Source: Stratiolaelaps scimitus (taxonomy: Eukaryota; Arthropoda; Arachnida; Mesostigmata; Laelapidae). Taken from it: a DNA stretch of 64,000 bases. The notes beneath the pieces were generated by a model, which saw nothing but the letters and a program-made list of their open reading frames with translations, did no database searches and was not told the DNA's origin. A program made the position numbers and the translations under genes. Positions 43,698-55,283 of this stretch are shown in pieces; the stretch's first letter is position 1; each line of letters opens with the position of its first letter. Where the stretch lies: assembly GCA_019614645.1 (NCBI GenBank), contig JABWDB010000070.1, positions 806,001 through 870,000 on the forward strand, given 5' to 3'.

Positions 43698-46541
43698 ATA
43701 TACTGGTGTTCACCGCTGTTTTTTTGCTCCGCGGGCTGGCCACGTCGAACGAGGCGGGACCATTGTTCTAAACATCACTGGAAATAGTCGTACTGTCGGA
43801 TCCACTGAATCAGAGCTGTGGCAAAAACCTCGCCCTAATCTACCATCGTAACGTAATTAAATACTACTACACATTTATTTGTATGCGCATCATATCACTA
43901 TCTATTTTCACTACACAAGCAACGCATGCTGTAAGACAGCATTGAGGTTACTATCATAGGTCATACAGTGCGGGATTGCTCACCAATGGGGTCGAAACAC
44001 GAATTGATATATAGCTACACATAATAAGGCCTGCATTTCAACTAAAAAGGCCAGCCAATAGCTCCAGAGCGTACTCACATTTTGTGCACTTCCTCAAATA
44101 TTCCATCATAGATAGCTATGCTAAACGCCTCAAGCATTCTACGATACGATACAGTACATAGCAAGTAGACATTCTCACCGGACAGTATTATGAGGTCTGT
44201 GTGCAATCTCTGAATTCGATATTGTTCTTGTGATGTATTTTTGTCATTTGCTCACTGTGTTGTTTGCTGCCGCCTTCGCCGCTGACGGGTGGACTCTAGT
44301 TTAGTGTAGTGATAAAACAGGCGATGCTTCTATTTTTAGTGCTGTCACTCCGTTCCATTTGGCGAGCCCAAACGTTTCCAAGACAATCCCATCGAGGCTT
44401 TCGCAAGCAGTCATAAACCTTTTCTGCTAGGCCTCGAAACGCTTCCAGGATGCGGCTCGCGCTCTAACGTAACTTGCCGATGACAGGCGAGGACGCATAC
44501 AAAACGACGACAGAGGGGAACCACTTTAAAGTTCAGCCAAGGCACATCTCTCCACTTCAGACAGTTCTCCGATGTCGGGAGTTCGTTCAGGAGTTTTCCT
44601 GAATGCGCAGTCCACAGCCGTTCGTTTCCACTGCTGTCGTAGTAAAACGATTCACTTCTAAGAGTGAATATTATTCGTCCTTTGGCCGTTGCACATCAGT
44701 CGGCGAGTCGTTTGGTTAGATATCGACATTGTAGTGTTGTAGCGTGAAATGTCGACCCTAACTAATTGGCAAGGAGACCACGAACGAATTGATTTTGCAG
44801 CCACGAACAATGATTCCGGCTAGACGTTCGACGATAATGAGAAAAAAAGGAAAATAACGCCTAACTTTTGGCTGGGAATGCTTCGAAGCCTGCGTCGTGT
44901 ATGAGCATGCGCGGATCGTTCAATTTGTCTACTGCTGTCCAATGCAATATTGACTAAGAAAAAGTCGATCTTACGGCGAGCGGTAATGATAGACAATGAG
45001 CTAATGACTCTGCGCCTCGGAGATGCGCACTCCATATTTGCGCTATGATCCTGTAGATGCTGCCAGCTGCCACGTAGACCCGATATATGTATGTATGTAT
45101 ATATATATATATATATATCTCTGTTTCTCTCGCTTGCTTCCTCTTCTATTGCGATGTGTCGTCTACGACAAACTTGGACTCTGTGATGAAGGTGCGACCT
45201 ATTTCAGGTCAATGTGGGCACAGGCGCGAGAGGGCCGGACATTGGTCCTGTTGATACAAGGTCTCTCTCTCTCACACGTTTTGCTCGATGCTTGCGAGGC
45301 GAAACACACGCGTCGACCCGCGCCAACAATGGCATCGCTCGGGTCTCTGTCGGGCGTAGCCAGCTGACAGCGTTATGGAAATGCTGTCGTCGATACTGCT
45401 CTTTGTCCGTCCCGGATTCTCGAATCGAAGTACGAGAGAACTACAGTGTCGCGGCGTTAGCGTCGACTGACGGATCGAAGTGTTTCCAGAAGAACCAATG
45501 TCGCTTGTGGGATTCGGGGCGTGGGTATCCCGCTCGAGAAGAGATGTGTCAATCCGCAGCACTTGCTATTATATAGCTCTCGGCCGCTGGAAGATCTGAA
45601 GGAAGAAGGCGGTAAAGGCCAATTTGTACTTGAATGCCGACAACATAATGAATGAGTAGGAATATAAATTGTTCAGAAAATATGAGACACATTTAACGAG
45701 GGTGATAATAGACGATATGATAAATAATGATTAATTGCTACACCCAACATGTGCAGAATTTGCGAGATAGGTTAACCAAGGTAGTATTTATATAGTCACA
45801 ACATTATTTTTATGCGCTTATAACTGGCTAAGATCAATAAGGTTACTGTTGTTATTACTAATACTGCCACTACTGCCACTTATTTTTGTTTTCATTATAT
45901 TCTCATTATTATAAGAATTTCCTAATCGATTGTACCGAGACCATATGTATTTGCTGAAAACATACGAATACAGCTAAATACAAAGCTGATGATCGTACGC
46001 GATTCGAGACATGTCTTAATTTCCATTGGTTTAGGCCGCTTTTCCACTTGAAAGCCCGTAGCCGTACGATGCAGATGTGGTGCCACTGAATGGGCATTGC
46101 CGAACGTTCCCCAAGGTGAAGAACGTCCTAAATAAGGAATACGTAAATCAGGATAGAAAGCAACGATTCATAGCGGTCTCGAGGAATATCCATAAAGATT
46201 GGGAGTCTGCCGAAAGGCTTCGAGTTCTTCTAGGATACCGGGACTTCGCATAAATCACTTAAATTTTAATAACTGGTGGGTTAATTCGATTAGTGGGAGC
46301 TAATTTTAAGGGTAACTAGCTGTCTCAACACACCTATAGGTCTGAGGGCTACTTTGATTCATATGTTTTTGCGAATTTAAACCCGAAGTCTATATGAATA
46401 TCCATTGCCAAAGACAGGCAATGTAAATGTCGGATGCGTTTCGTTTCTGAATAATGCAGAGCCATCTGAATACTACTATGCAAGCCGGTTTGATAGAGGT
46501 AGCGCACCGATCGTACGTTTGCTCAATCAACTAAAGACTTC
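43698..46541. other. No firmly supported gene
   Basis: Largely AT-rich, with a (TA)n run at 45091-45118. At 45200-45580 both strands are open for 95-120 codons with protein-like peptides, and I could not choose between them. Palindromic or repeat-family sequence was not recognised. Confidence 0.4.
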
Positions 46542-46724
46542 CTAAGAAGAGTTTGCGCATAAGTTTCGGCATGCTTTTTCGAATTCAACCGCCACGCTCT
46601 TATTGATCATATAATCTCTGGGTGTATGCGTGTTACCCACAGGTGTAACCGACTGACCACTCCGGACGACGGCCTCGGTGAATGCTCTAACGTATCGTTT
46701 GAGGTAAATTTGTGCAGATATTAG
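46542..46724 (-). CDS. Candidate gene, terminal exon b
   Basis: A T-rich acceptor (GAGCATTTTTTGCAG) opens exactly 60 codons and a TAG. The peptide is LISAQIYLKRYVRAFTEAVV, RSGQSVTPVGNTHTPRDYMI and a charged end. The helical first segment recalls histone-fold or coiled proteins but is not diagnostic. Phase 0 fits the proposed first exon at 46933-47109. An internal GTAACA could serve as a donor. Confidence 0.4.
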   Translation of the reverse strand, partial: LISAQIYLKRYVRAFTEAVVRSGQSVTPVGNTHTPRDYMINKSVAVEFEKACRNLCANSS

Positions 46725-46932
46725 CTGCAAAAAATGCTCGTTTTCGACTTGTCCCCCTCAACCTCTTCGACGTAATCCCTCCATATCTAGAGGCCACTCC
46801 CCTTCTAACGAATACTGGATGCACCTCGATTCCCTTTGGTTGGGCCGAGCAACCCGAACGAAGTAGTAGTCACTAAATCTGAAAACGAGACCTCGACCCG
46901 CATCCAAGCTCGCCCCTCCCTATTCGCGCTAC

Positions 46933-47109
46933 CGTTCCAGAGCTCCGCGCGGCTGTTTCCGATCTCACTATCGCATCCGTCCTTGGTAACCTCCCCCCCC
47001 CCCGTCTGCCCATTCGCCCCCAGTAGATGCCAGCAGCCTCACCTCTTTCCTTCCTTTGTTGCCTGATTGCTCTTTCCGGACTCGAATTCAGCTCACGTCG
47101 GACATTCAT
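46933..47109 (-). CDS. Candidate gene, initiator exon a
   Basis: The ATG at 47109 (G at -3) opens MNVRRELNSSPERAIRQQRK and an Arg/Gly-rich stretch. A phase-0 donor ACG|GTAGCG would join it to 46724 across a 208-base intron. A better donor (GAG|GTGAGG) occurs after 22 codons but would change phase. A C run at 46992-47002 on the plus strand encodes part of the Gly run. Confidence 0.28.
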
Positions 47110-47241
47110 GTCTAGTCACGGAGTCTCAACGAGAAGCGGTTCGCCTGCCCTGACGCTTCTGCCGCCACTGTCGTCAGTAGCGCTGCTGCCATGGTAAGCG
47201 CGAACGGACGAACGAACGGCTAGCACACTGCTTTTGCTCAG

Positions 47242-47464
47242 ATTCCTTCCACCCTCCGGTTGTCCCCTACCATTCTACCGTCCGATCCGCTCTGCCCCCA
47301 CTTACCTGGGCCCCCTTGTTGTTGATGTCATGAAACGAACGCAAAGAACTTGTGTTCCCCTCCGCTTTCTCCTGCGGCACCGATGGATCGCGCGTCAAGC
47401 TGACTACGTTTCAGTGCTGAAGCCTGTTACCACTGGGTTTTGCATCGGTGAATGCTACCGGTGA
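47242..47464 (+). CDS. Candidate terminal exon, unknown protein
   Basis: The acceptor CACACTGCTTTTGCTCAG opens one base, 73 codons and a TGA. The peptide reads FLPPSGCPLPFYRPIRSAPT, YLGPLVVDVMKRTQRTCVPL and DYVSVLKPVTTGFCIGECYR. A GTAAGC donor 50 bases upstream (CTGCCATG|GTAAGC) could close a preceding exon. Joining the longest frame there would create a stop, so the link is unproven. Confidence 0.36.
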
Positions 47465-47473
47465 CCGCCTCTT

Positions 47474-47613
47474 CTAGCCTACGTCGATGTCTTTCAGCTT
47501 CGCGTTTCGAGTTTGCGTCGTCGCCGGGTGGTGGACATGTTCGCGTTCGGGTACGACTAGCAGGCTGTGTTCTCTAACGTATTGTACAAGACTTTGTATT
47601 GTTTCAAGTGTTA
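47474..47613 (-). CDS. Candidate terminal exon, unknown protein
   Basis: The acceptor GATTACTCAATATAAAAG opens two bases, 45 codons and a TAG. The peptide is TLETIQSLVQYVREHSLLVV then PEREHVHHPATTQTRNAKLK. Its stop is only ten bases from the stop of the plus-strand candidate at 47464, an extreme convergent layout, so one of the two may be false. Confidence 0.32.
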
Positions 47614-47647
47614 CTTTTATATTGAGTAATCGAAGTACTAAATTCAA

Positions 47648-47673
47648 ATGATAACAACAACAACAACAACAAC
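47648..47673 (+). repeat. (CAA)n microsatellite
   Basis: Seven to eight AAC units in an AT-rich context. They read as poly-Cys or poly-Val on the minus strand, which inflates a minus-strand frame there. Confidence 0.9.
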
Positions 47674-48298
47674 ATTCGAATGAATCTACAATATTAGAAA
47701 ATACGATCGCCATTTAGGCGGTTAAAGGGTGCCAGCCCCTGTTTTACGGATGGTGTCCGTTTTTCTCAAAGTATCTCTGGGTGGAGGCCACACGAGGCGG
47801 TGGGAGACTCCGTATCTCGTCGCCCTCCCACGGATTAACTACACAAGACTCTCGAAGTGACTACACAGTATCACGAAGAGCCTAGAGGGATATAAAATCA
47901 GGCAAGTAAACTTAATCTAATCTTATTTGTGTAAAGGAGTACGATTCAGTTGTTGACGAGGGTACTACAACGGACCGTTTGGAGTTTGCAAACTAGCTGT
48001 CCTCCACTCATCTATATTCAGACATTCAAGCGGCTAACGATGGTGGATCTGCTCGAGTTTTTACAACGATTCCTCTTGTTATACAACTCATTGTTCCTTA
48101 AGCTAACTAGTGAAAACGAATGCGATTCAGTAGATGAGTCACTAGAGTGAGCTGACACATCGCCTATGTCTAACGTACCCTTCGTCCGCCAAACGACGAT
48201 GGGATTGGACGAACCCGTCGACGAGTCGTCGTCCGTTACGGAGGGCAACACACATTTGTGGAAAAATATTCGGCGAAGAAATTCTTTATACCACGGCT

Positions 48299-48398
48299 AT
48301 GGCAGACGTTCCCGCCATTGAGGGGGTGCAAACGAAGGCTTCGGAGTCGATCGGAAGCCAAACTGCCCCCAAGCAAAGAAAACCCCTCAGCAGGAGGC
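48299..48398 (+). CDS. Candidate initiator exon, unknown protein
   Basis: GGCT-ATGG gives a strong Kozak context. The exon reads MADVPAIEGVQTKASESIGS then QTAPKQRKPLSRR and one base, and ends at a GTAAAC donor. The peptide is polar then basic, like a disordered N-terminus. If the donor is unused the frame stops after 44 codons. GC-rich local composition fits a promoter-proximal exon. The family is not recognised. Confidence 0.38.
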
Positions 48399-48767
48399 GT
48401 AAACAGAATCCCCACAACGAAAGCACAGATTAGAAGAAGGCAGCGATAAAAAAAGCCGCCACCCAGATGGCAGGAAGCAGCTTGGGTCTTCGGAGCAGGA
48501 GGAGCTGGAGGAGCAGGAGGAGGAGGCTTTTGCTGCTATACAAATATCAACGTAGATACAACCAAGCGGAGTTGTGTGGAGTTGGAAGCAGTGCTGGTAG
48601 CCGGATAATGACCTTTATTATCTCATGTTGCCGCCAACGCTAGCAAATAATCATAGATAAATTACGAAGACAGTGAGCTGGCGTGTGATGTGGCCGCTTT
48701 GACGCCAGCGGCACACAGAGTTTAGCAATTCGAGAAGCGCAAGTTGAATATATCTATAAAGGTAAAA

Positions 48768-48838
48768 TAAAGGTGGAGGTGTATTTGTCTATTAAAGGAA
48801 CTGCAACTATTACATGTGCTTAAGCTTTCCTATACAAA
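48768..48838 (-). repeat. SINE C 3' fragment
   Basis: Minus-strand CTTAAGCACATG, GTTGCAGTTCCTTTAATAGA and a terminal CTTTATTTTACC resemble the 3' part of SINE C. The copy is diverged and 5' truncated. Confidence 0.6.
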
Positions 48839-49699
48839 TTCATACTGAGAAGATCATTCAGGCCACTAGATCGCGTAGGCATTTCGATGCTGCTTGTATT
48901 TTATCACTGTACATCATTATTTATGGCATGTTCCTTTTCTACGTTAGTCATTTAATGATTAGTCCTTTAATGGAGACCCTGTTCCTTGTTCAGTAACATA
49001 TTTTAACAGTATTAGATGCACCGTTTAGACAATTACACAAGATCTTCTGTGGCAAGGGCTACGTCAATAGGTTACATGTCAGTCTCAACAATGGATGATA
49101 CAAACGATATATGCCAAACGTTGTTGACGGATTTCTCACATCTTAGCACCCATCTATCTGATACCTTGTCCCCGATTGCTTCCCTATGTACTCTGTAATT
49201 CCCAAGGATTATACTATAATAATAGCACTCAGATAAACGTCACATAATTGAAAACAATTACACGCATACCCGCAAACATTGCGTCGAATATTGGAACGCG
49301 TAAGAATCAAATTAATTGACTATGATTTGCGATAAAATCGTCCCGCAACGATTACTTTGTAAAATCCTATGATGTATTCTATCGATATCAATGCGAATGC
49401 TAAGTAATAACTTGGAGAAGATTTTATCCGAAAAATGTATCCATGCATCGAAATAGAATAGTGCTTTAATCGTTAGCATTAGATCGTGGGTATGTGTGAG
49501 CCGTGCGACGTCAGACGGGATACCTAAGAGATTGTCGGCTATACTGCAACCCTCGGTCCGCACCGAACTCCGAAACGGCTAAAGGTTCATTGCTCTCTTC
49601 TTCAGTTAGCTAAACTGACTCCAACTGGCAAAACTGTCGGTACACCACCGTCGGCTGGCAACGCCGGACCTGCGTTAGGTAGCCTGGTGCTGTTGTCAG
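48839..49699. other. No firmly supported gene
   Basis: AT-rich. A minus-strand frame at 49312-49563 (83 codons) has a protein-like peptide but weak splice signals. Confidence 0.4.
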
Positions 49700-49841
49700 T
49701 TGGCCTTTGCTGCCACCCTGACGAATGCTTTAGGACTATCAAAGGGGCCTGGGTCCTCGGGGTCGGGTCTCCTCGTATTCCGCTCGGTTGAGTCCTGTGC
49801 GGCGGCCTTTCTCAGGAAGAGCCGAGCTACATGGACGCAGG
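49700..49841 (+). CDS. Candidate internal exon, unknown protein
   Basis: The acceptor GCCTGGTGCTGTTGTCAG and a GTAGGT donor (with an overlapping GTAAGG four bases on) bracket 47 codons plus one base. The peptide reads LAFAATLTNALGLSKGPGSS then GSGLLVFRSVESCAAAFLRK. It lies at the edge of a GC-rich island (49560-50460) that holds several repeat-biased frames. Confidence 0.3.
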
Positions 49842-51803
49842 GTAGGTAAGGAAGGATTTATCCTAGGCGGCAGTAGCGGCAGCAGTAGCCGACCGTACCG
49901 TTAGGCTGCCGGGACGGGCACCGTGGCGTTTTTACAAGATCAACGCCAATAGAAGGGGCCCCGGGCCATCATCGGATGGGAGGGGGGCCTGGGGTGGTCG
50001 AGGCGGACGGGGCCTGGGGGAAAGCCGCACCCAGATGGCGGGCGACTACAGAGGGCGAGTAGTGTACCTTGGTCCGATCCAGCCGCGATGCTGCTGCGGC
50101 GGTGGTAGCAGCAGCCACTGCTGCGGCCGTGGTGGCTGTGGCGCCTATATAAGAACTTCTTTATCTGCCCTTGGGATCCGTTGGGCTGGCGGCAGGCTCC
50201 AATGGCTTGGGAGCGGCGAGCCGGAACAGTGAAACTCTCCGAGCCGATCTCTCTTTCCGAACTCGTATTGCGGGCATATATATACACACAGACATGCCCA
50301 TACAGACGGCCAAAGGGAGAGAGAGAGACCGGCGGAGGAAGCCAGTCACCCACATATAGACCCACGCACGGGTCGTCAGCGTACAGTCGACGACGGGTAG
50401 GGATTTTAGTAGACAATGCAGCAGCTCACTTACACTAGAGCGCACTAGTATTGCTAGTACGAGGCACAATACACTATCTGTGGGACTACCTTCAATGAGC
50501 TGAGTTGATGCCTCTTACCTATCATAATACGTATATCCGGAGCGCAGCCGTCGACCAGAAATAAAAACGCTATGAAATTACAGACTGCCTCTGGAGCGTA
50601 CCCAGCTTTACCACCGGTGTTGAGCATGACTCAAGCCTTTCCAGACCACATCGATTACGTGTTGCATTAGTAAAACCTGCTAACTGAAGCATAAACGCAG
50701 GTTTAGCGATACGTAGTGAAGTACAAAACAATGTACTTGCCCCATTTACATATATATTTTTTCTTGGTATATATATATATATGTATATATACAGTATAGT
50801 TTATTTAGGGAACAAATCGGGTATATCTCACCCTCGCTTTCCGTTCGATCAACAGGTCATCCCTGCATATGACGTATTATCCAAAGCAAATTATCAGATT
50901 ATTATGCGAACTGAATGATCCATCGCCGACTCCCACTGTATTCCTCACCTAATTCTATATAATATTCATCTTCCCGTTAAATCTGTACTGCCCTTGCCGC
51001 CATAAGGTTGCGAGTCGACGCCATAAAAGTTTGTCCGAACTGGCAGTTCGGTATGCAGCAGATTTTCATAGTAGAGTGAACAAAAACTTGTGTTCTCAAT
51101 TCTAACTTGTATACGGCTTCAGTACAGAGTATACGTACAGTATTCGGTGCAGCAGCAGCAGTATAATGCCAAGAAGAACGCAGCACATAATATTTTGTGT
51201 ACGCGTATAATAATAATAATTATAATAAACGATGCTATCTCTCGCGCTCTCTCTTGCTTTCCAAGGGCTTTGATATGGACAAGAACCAGCGTGGCTCATT
51301 AGCCTGGAAAGCACGCTGAAGCTAACTGGCACAAATAAGACAACCCTACACACATGCAGCCAAGACGCATGCACAGCCTTAGTGAGCTGTGGGCAAGTCG
51401 CGCTAGACTAGTGATATATATATATATAATATATGTGCAATTTCGTTGCATTTATTTTCACTCAGCTTGTGTAGTATAGTGATAAAAACGCGTTTACACA
51501 AACATTCGCCCGAGATGTTTACATAACAAATTTAGGAACTCTGTACGGTATACATTAGGAGATGCCAGTTGGTTTAGCGACTGCATCCCTCCACATGAGA
51601 TTGCACTGTATTTATGCATCCAGCTCGGCATTATTTACAATGGCATAGTTCGTGAGAGCCTTGTGTGTCGCATAGCAGGAAACCGTCTACCCCAAGTCTG
51701 GTTATTGTATGGCTGTTTCTACTTTCGAGCTTCCAGTTGTTGGAAACGGGGGCCTCCGAACTCATCAAGGTCCAGTTGCCCAGTCCAATCAGAAGTTAGG
51801 AAG
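49842..51803. other. GC-rich island then AT-rich DNA
   Basis: 49842-50460 is GC-rich with GGC/CTG-rich tracts, and overlapping frames on both strands could not be separated. 50470-51800 is AT-rich with (TA)n near 50768-50792 and 51413-51430 and an AAT-rich run near 51207-51227. Confidence 0.4.
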
Positions 51804-51957
51804 TGTCGAGCCCGGTGGCGTGGTGCATCCTTGCACGCCTTGTAACCGGGGGAGACACGTAGGTGCACAGATTCGATCCCCACCGTTGCACATTCGCATT
51901 TAAAGGGGTCTGTCTTGATGAAACCTTATGCCGAAAACTGTGTTGACCGAGAATCTA
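51804..51957 (+). repeat. SINE B copy, long-tailed
   Basis: Contains GTCGAGCCCGGTGGCGTGGT, the TTGTAACCGGGGGAGACACG anticodon-region block, GATTCGATCCCCACC box B and GCATTTAAAGGGGTCTGTCT. The tail block with TGCCGAAAAC matches the copy at 13851. It abuts the LINE fragment that follows. Confidence 0.72.
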
Positions 51958-51969
51958 ACAGGAAAATTT

Positions 51970-53130
51970 ACTATTCTAGTACAAGCACTAGTACCGCAAG
52001 CCCATTTCCAGAACATGCTGGCCGACGATAAAACGATTCCAGCGGAAGTGCTTCACTACCATTCCGTGTGGTCATACGGGTAACTCGTATGGACCACAGG
52101 CCTGGCGAGGGCGTTCACTGTCTCCGAAGTCGTGAACAGTATATATAGACTAACAAGCTAGGAAACATGTGGACCAGATGGAATCTACAATGAGCACATC
52201 AAGGAGGTGATGGCAATCGCATTATGCTGGACAGTTCAACGTGTGATTGGAACCAGGCAAGATTTTTAAGGCCTGGAGTGAGTGTTCAATGGTAGTAATC
52301 CTAAAAGGGAAGGTACACCAAAACGACCCAAAGTCGTAGAGAGGAATTGCGAATGTAACTTACTATCGAGCATTATCGTGCCGTACTCAGAATTCCATGA
52401 AACTCTACAAATCTCAGCAACACGGATTCCGAGCAAGCAGGTCAACGATGACAGCGTGCAAGATTTCTATGGAAGAAATTCGATTCTGGCTCGAGAGCCA
52501 TTTTTCTCTCGAAGTTGACACATCTAGGTGTTCCACAATCCTTGTTGAACTCTCTGAGAGCTACCCTCCAGGAGAATTGGATAATTCTTGGCGGTGGAGT
52601 GACTGTGAACGTCGCTGTGATTACGTTGTCGACATCCGCCTGCAAATTTACAGCGCAAAGACAGAACGCATGAAGTTTAGAAGTTCAGGGTGACCCGTTG
52701 TCAGCTACCGATTCATTCCGACTGAATGGCGAACCTAGAAATATCGTAAACTCATTCACCATCTCGATCTGACATTCACAATACCCGGTAGATCTTACAC
52801 GAACCATGTCGAAGGAAGAACCCGAAAAGCGATAGTTGCAGCTATCACAATCGACAAGCCTCAGAATCTACCGCTGGCCACAGTATGAGTTTATTCAATC
52901 TGCCGCCTACGGAATTGAGATTCCTTGGGAGAAGTTACGTGTACGTGATTCTGTCCTGGACCGGGTTAAGCCAACATTTCTGAAGTCGGTGTTGGGACTC
53001 CACACGGCTATGCAGAACCGACTGGTTTATTTGCTCTCAGGAGCATCTTTTTTCGTAGAAAATACAATCTTCGGGTATCGGCAGCATACCCATCCTTCAT
53101 CGAGTCACACCAGCGGCAGATAGCGGAAAT
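51970..53130 (+). mobile_element. Decayed non-LTR retrotransposon (LINE) fragment
   Basis: Fragments of a reverse-transcriptase ORF lie in shifting frames. CGPDGIYNEHIKE (about 52167-52206) is the conserved G-P-D-G-I-x-N-E motif. QHGFRASRSTMTACK (about 52415-52460) is the Q-x-G-F-R-x-x-R-S-T motif. Near the 3' end RDSVLDRVKPTFLKSVLG and MQNRLVYLLSG (52930-53045) match the C-terminal region seen in arthropod LINEs. The catalytic core between them is missing. Stops and frameshifts show it is dead. Confidence 0.72.
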
Positions 53131-53446
53131 GTATCCCCTGTAATCACAAGACATACAACTGAGCTTACATCTAAATATATCGCATACGGGACGATCATAC
53201 CAGCAATGTCGAATGGGAATTTAACATTACCCATTTGGCGCCTGCAGACGCCTTCATATGACATCTGCCTACCCTAGAATGTCTGACCTTATCCAGTCAC
53301 AATCGGTCTCTGCTTCGGCGAACCTTATTTGGTTACTCCTTTTCGTTTTGATCACCTTTGAGAGACATTTCGGGAACGGATACATGAAACTCTGTAGAAA
53401 GCAGCATCAATCCCGCATAAGTTAGTATGTAAGTAAATTTTCCCAC

Positions 53447-53657
53447 CTGGTGTCCAGCCAAGATTCAACGTCCACGGTGCTGGTTTCTCTATTCATTCCC
53501 GCATAGGTTATTGGCCCGTAACTCAGCAAATCCTTCAAGGAAACTGTCAGCTGATTAGAGAGGAACAAATCCTGAGGCAATACCAACAAGGTCCAATATG
53601 TGTTAATGATTTTCGCCCCCCCGGTGGCCGTTTCTGTAACCACAAAACCTAAAATGC
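53447..53657 (-). CDS. Candidate internal exon, unknown protein
   Basis: The acceptor CGCATGTTTACACAG and the donor CCAG|GTGGGA bracket 69 codons with two bases at each end. Peptides ILGFVVTETATGGAKIINTY, WTLLVLPQDLFLSNQLTVSL and KDLLSYGPITYAGMNRETST are well balanced. It lies just beyond the LINE fragment on the opposite strand and shows no LINE motif. The family is not recognised. Confidence 0.38.
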
Positions 53658-53825
53658 CTGTGTAAACATGCGGCTGTTGCCTTCGGTGCAACCACGCCTC
53701 GAGCGGATTCACCGTGGGTAGCCGTTTAATTGAATTACCCGCTTACAATTTGTCTAACACATAAACACGGCCGGGGTGTGTGTATGTGTATATCGGGAGA
53801 GTGCATAACTCGACCCTTTGTACAG

Positions 53826-53980
53826 CTGCAACGCGTTCGACAAATGGAGGAAGAAACATCATTTTGTTTGTTTGTACGACCGACTCGACCCGCCACCCTC
53901 GGGTGGCGGCTCCCTATGCCGCCTCGAAGCCTTTTCTTTCTCTACCCCCCTCTCTGCAAAGCTGCCGGTTGGAGAGAGAA
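53826..53980 (+). CDS. Candidate internal exon, unknown protein
   Basis: The acceptor ATAACTCGACCCTTTGTACAG and a GTAATT donor bracket 51 codons plus two bases. The peptide reads LQRVRQMEEETSFCLFVRPT, RPATLGWRLPMPPRSLFFLY and PPLCKAAGWRE. Two other frames over this stretch are also open, so the frame rests on the acceptor phase alone. Confidence 0.3.
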
Positions 53981-54619
53981 GTAATTTATTGGACATACAT
54001 TTCCCATTCGCACATAAATTTCTTATAGACGCCAGGGCACGACAGCGGCGAACCCAAGCCAGCCCGAGTTGCGGAGGGCGCAGCCGATGTGTTTTTCACT
54101 CGGATGGCTAAATGTGAAATATATTCGTTCCAAAGAGGAAATCTCGCCAGCTCCGCTTCTTAGGTCACTTTACTCGGCGCTGCCACTGGGATTGCTGTAG
54201 AATGAGGGAACAGGGCAAACGCAGGAATCCAATGTTTGGGACGAGCCCAACTACCGAGTGGAACTAGTGGCAGTGGTAGTAAGTCTGTTTGAGTGTACTA
54301 CGGTATCCACGTAGGTGCTACGTTATCGCATCGCTCACAGAATAGTCGCACATCGTCGCCGCTCGGAATGGGTTCAACTATATGTAGTTATTATGGGCGA
54401 TTGCGAGAGTGCAGGGAATAAAGTGAAATTTCGTTTTTAGACGGAAACACGACAACGGACCATGTGGCTATAGCCGTACGTCTTCGGTAACATCACAACT
54501 GTCAATCGGCGACAAAAACCGCTCGCTTGGCAAATGTATAATAATTATCCGCCGAATATACGTGACAGAAAATGTATCGTACAAACGTGTGCACAAATTT
54601 CGTATTAAAAAAGAAGGAG

Positions 54620-54803
54620 CTATTTCGGAGTGGTGAGTTTTTCTTTTGGTTTTTCTTGAGTGAGGGCTGAACCCTTCCCGAATCGGGACCCCGCCAAGGG
54701 TCTTGAGCGTGGTGCGGTGGGAATCATTTCGAATATAGTGTAGGTGGAGAGCAATGAATTCACCAGCGTGTGGTGATCTAATTCACACGCTGGCCAACCG
54801 AAC
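54620..54803 (-). CDS. Candidate terminal exon, unknown protein
   Basis: A pyrimidine-rich acceptor (CACCTTCATCAACTCGCCATGCAG) opens one base, 60 codons and a TAG. The peptide is FGWPACELDHHTLVNSLLST, YTIFEMIPTAPRSRPLAGSR and a Lys-rich end. A 10-bp inverted repeat (54763-54793) lies inside the exon. The family is not recognised. Confidence 0.37.
54763..54793. repeat. 10-bp perfect inverted repeat
   Basis: CCAGCGTGTG, an 11-base spacer, then CACACGCTGG. GC-rich arms would give a stable hairpin. It is contained in the candidate exon 54620-54803. Confidence 0.8.
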
Positions 54804-55035
54804 CTGCATGGCGAGTTGATGAAGGTGTTAAGAGTAAATTGAAAAAAAATCACTGACTCTCAGCTGGTTGTCAACTCAGGGACCTCGCGATTGTAGGTCC
54901 CTTGGACGCTATCTCGCGTTGGATTGGAGCCAACCGGGTATAAGACGTCGGGAGAATAAAATCAAACATTGTAAACTAAGCTAGGCCATGTGTATTGCAC
55001 AATACAACCATTGTTTAAGCTGCCAATGCTTTTGT

Positions 55036-55283
55036 TCAGCTGACCCTCAGCTCCTCCCCTATCCGATATGCCTCAGCACTAAACCTCTTAGTATTACTAT
55101 GGGAACCTGTGGGGGTCACCTTTGCTCATTTTCTCTACCTTACTCGTGCCTGGCAAGAATCTTCAGATAAAGAAAGATGATAAAGAACTCCAAAGATTCT
55201 CCGCGTTGTCTGACACGATTTGATCCCAATCCACACGTCCCTCCCGTCTAGCAGTCCAAGACGCTCGGCACCAGACGACCATC
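55036..55283 (-). repeat. SINE A copy
   Basis: On the minus strand it shows the head GGTGCCGAGCGTCTTGGACT, a degenerate box B (GGGATCAAATC), the block GTTCTTTATCATCTTTCTTT, CATAGTAATAC, and the tail GAGCTGAGGGTCAGCT. It aligns end to end with 21540-21780 and is the best-preserved head of the three. Confidence 0.7.

Noticed and set aside
45200..45580. Overlapping protein-like frames on both strands
   Set aside because: No splice or start evidence favours either strand, so neither was annotated.
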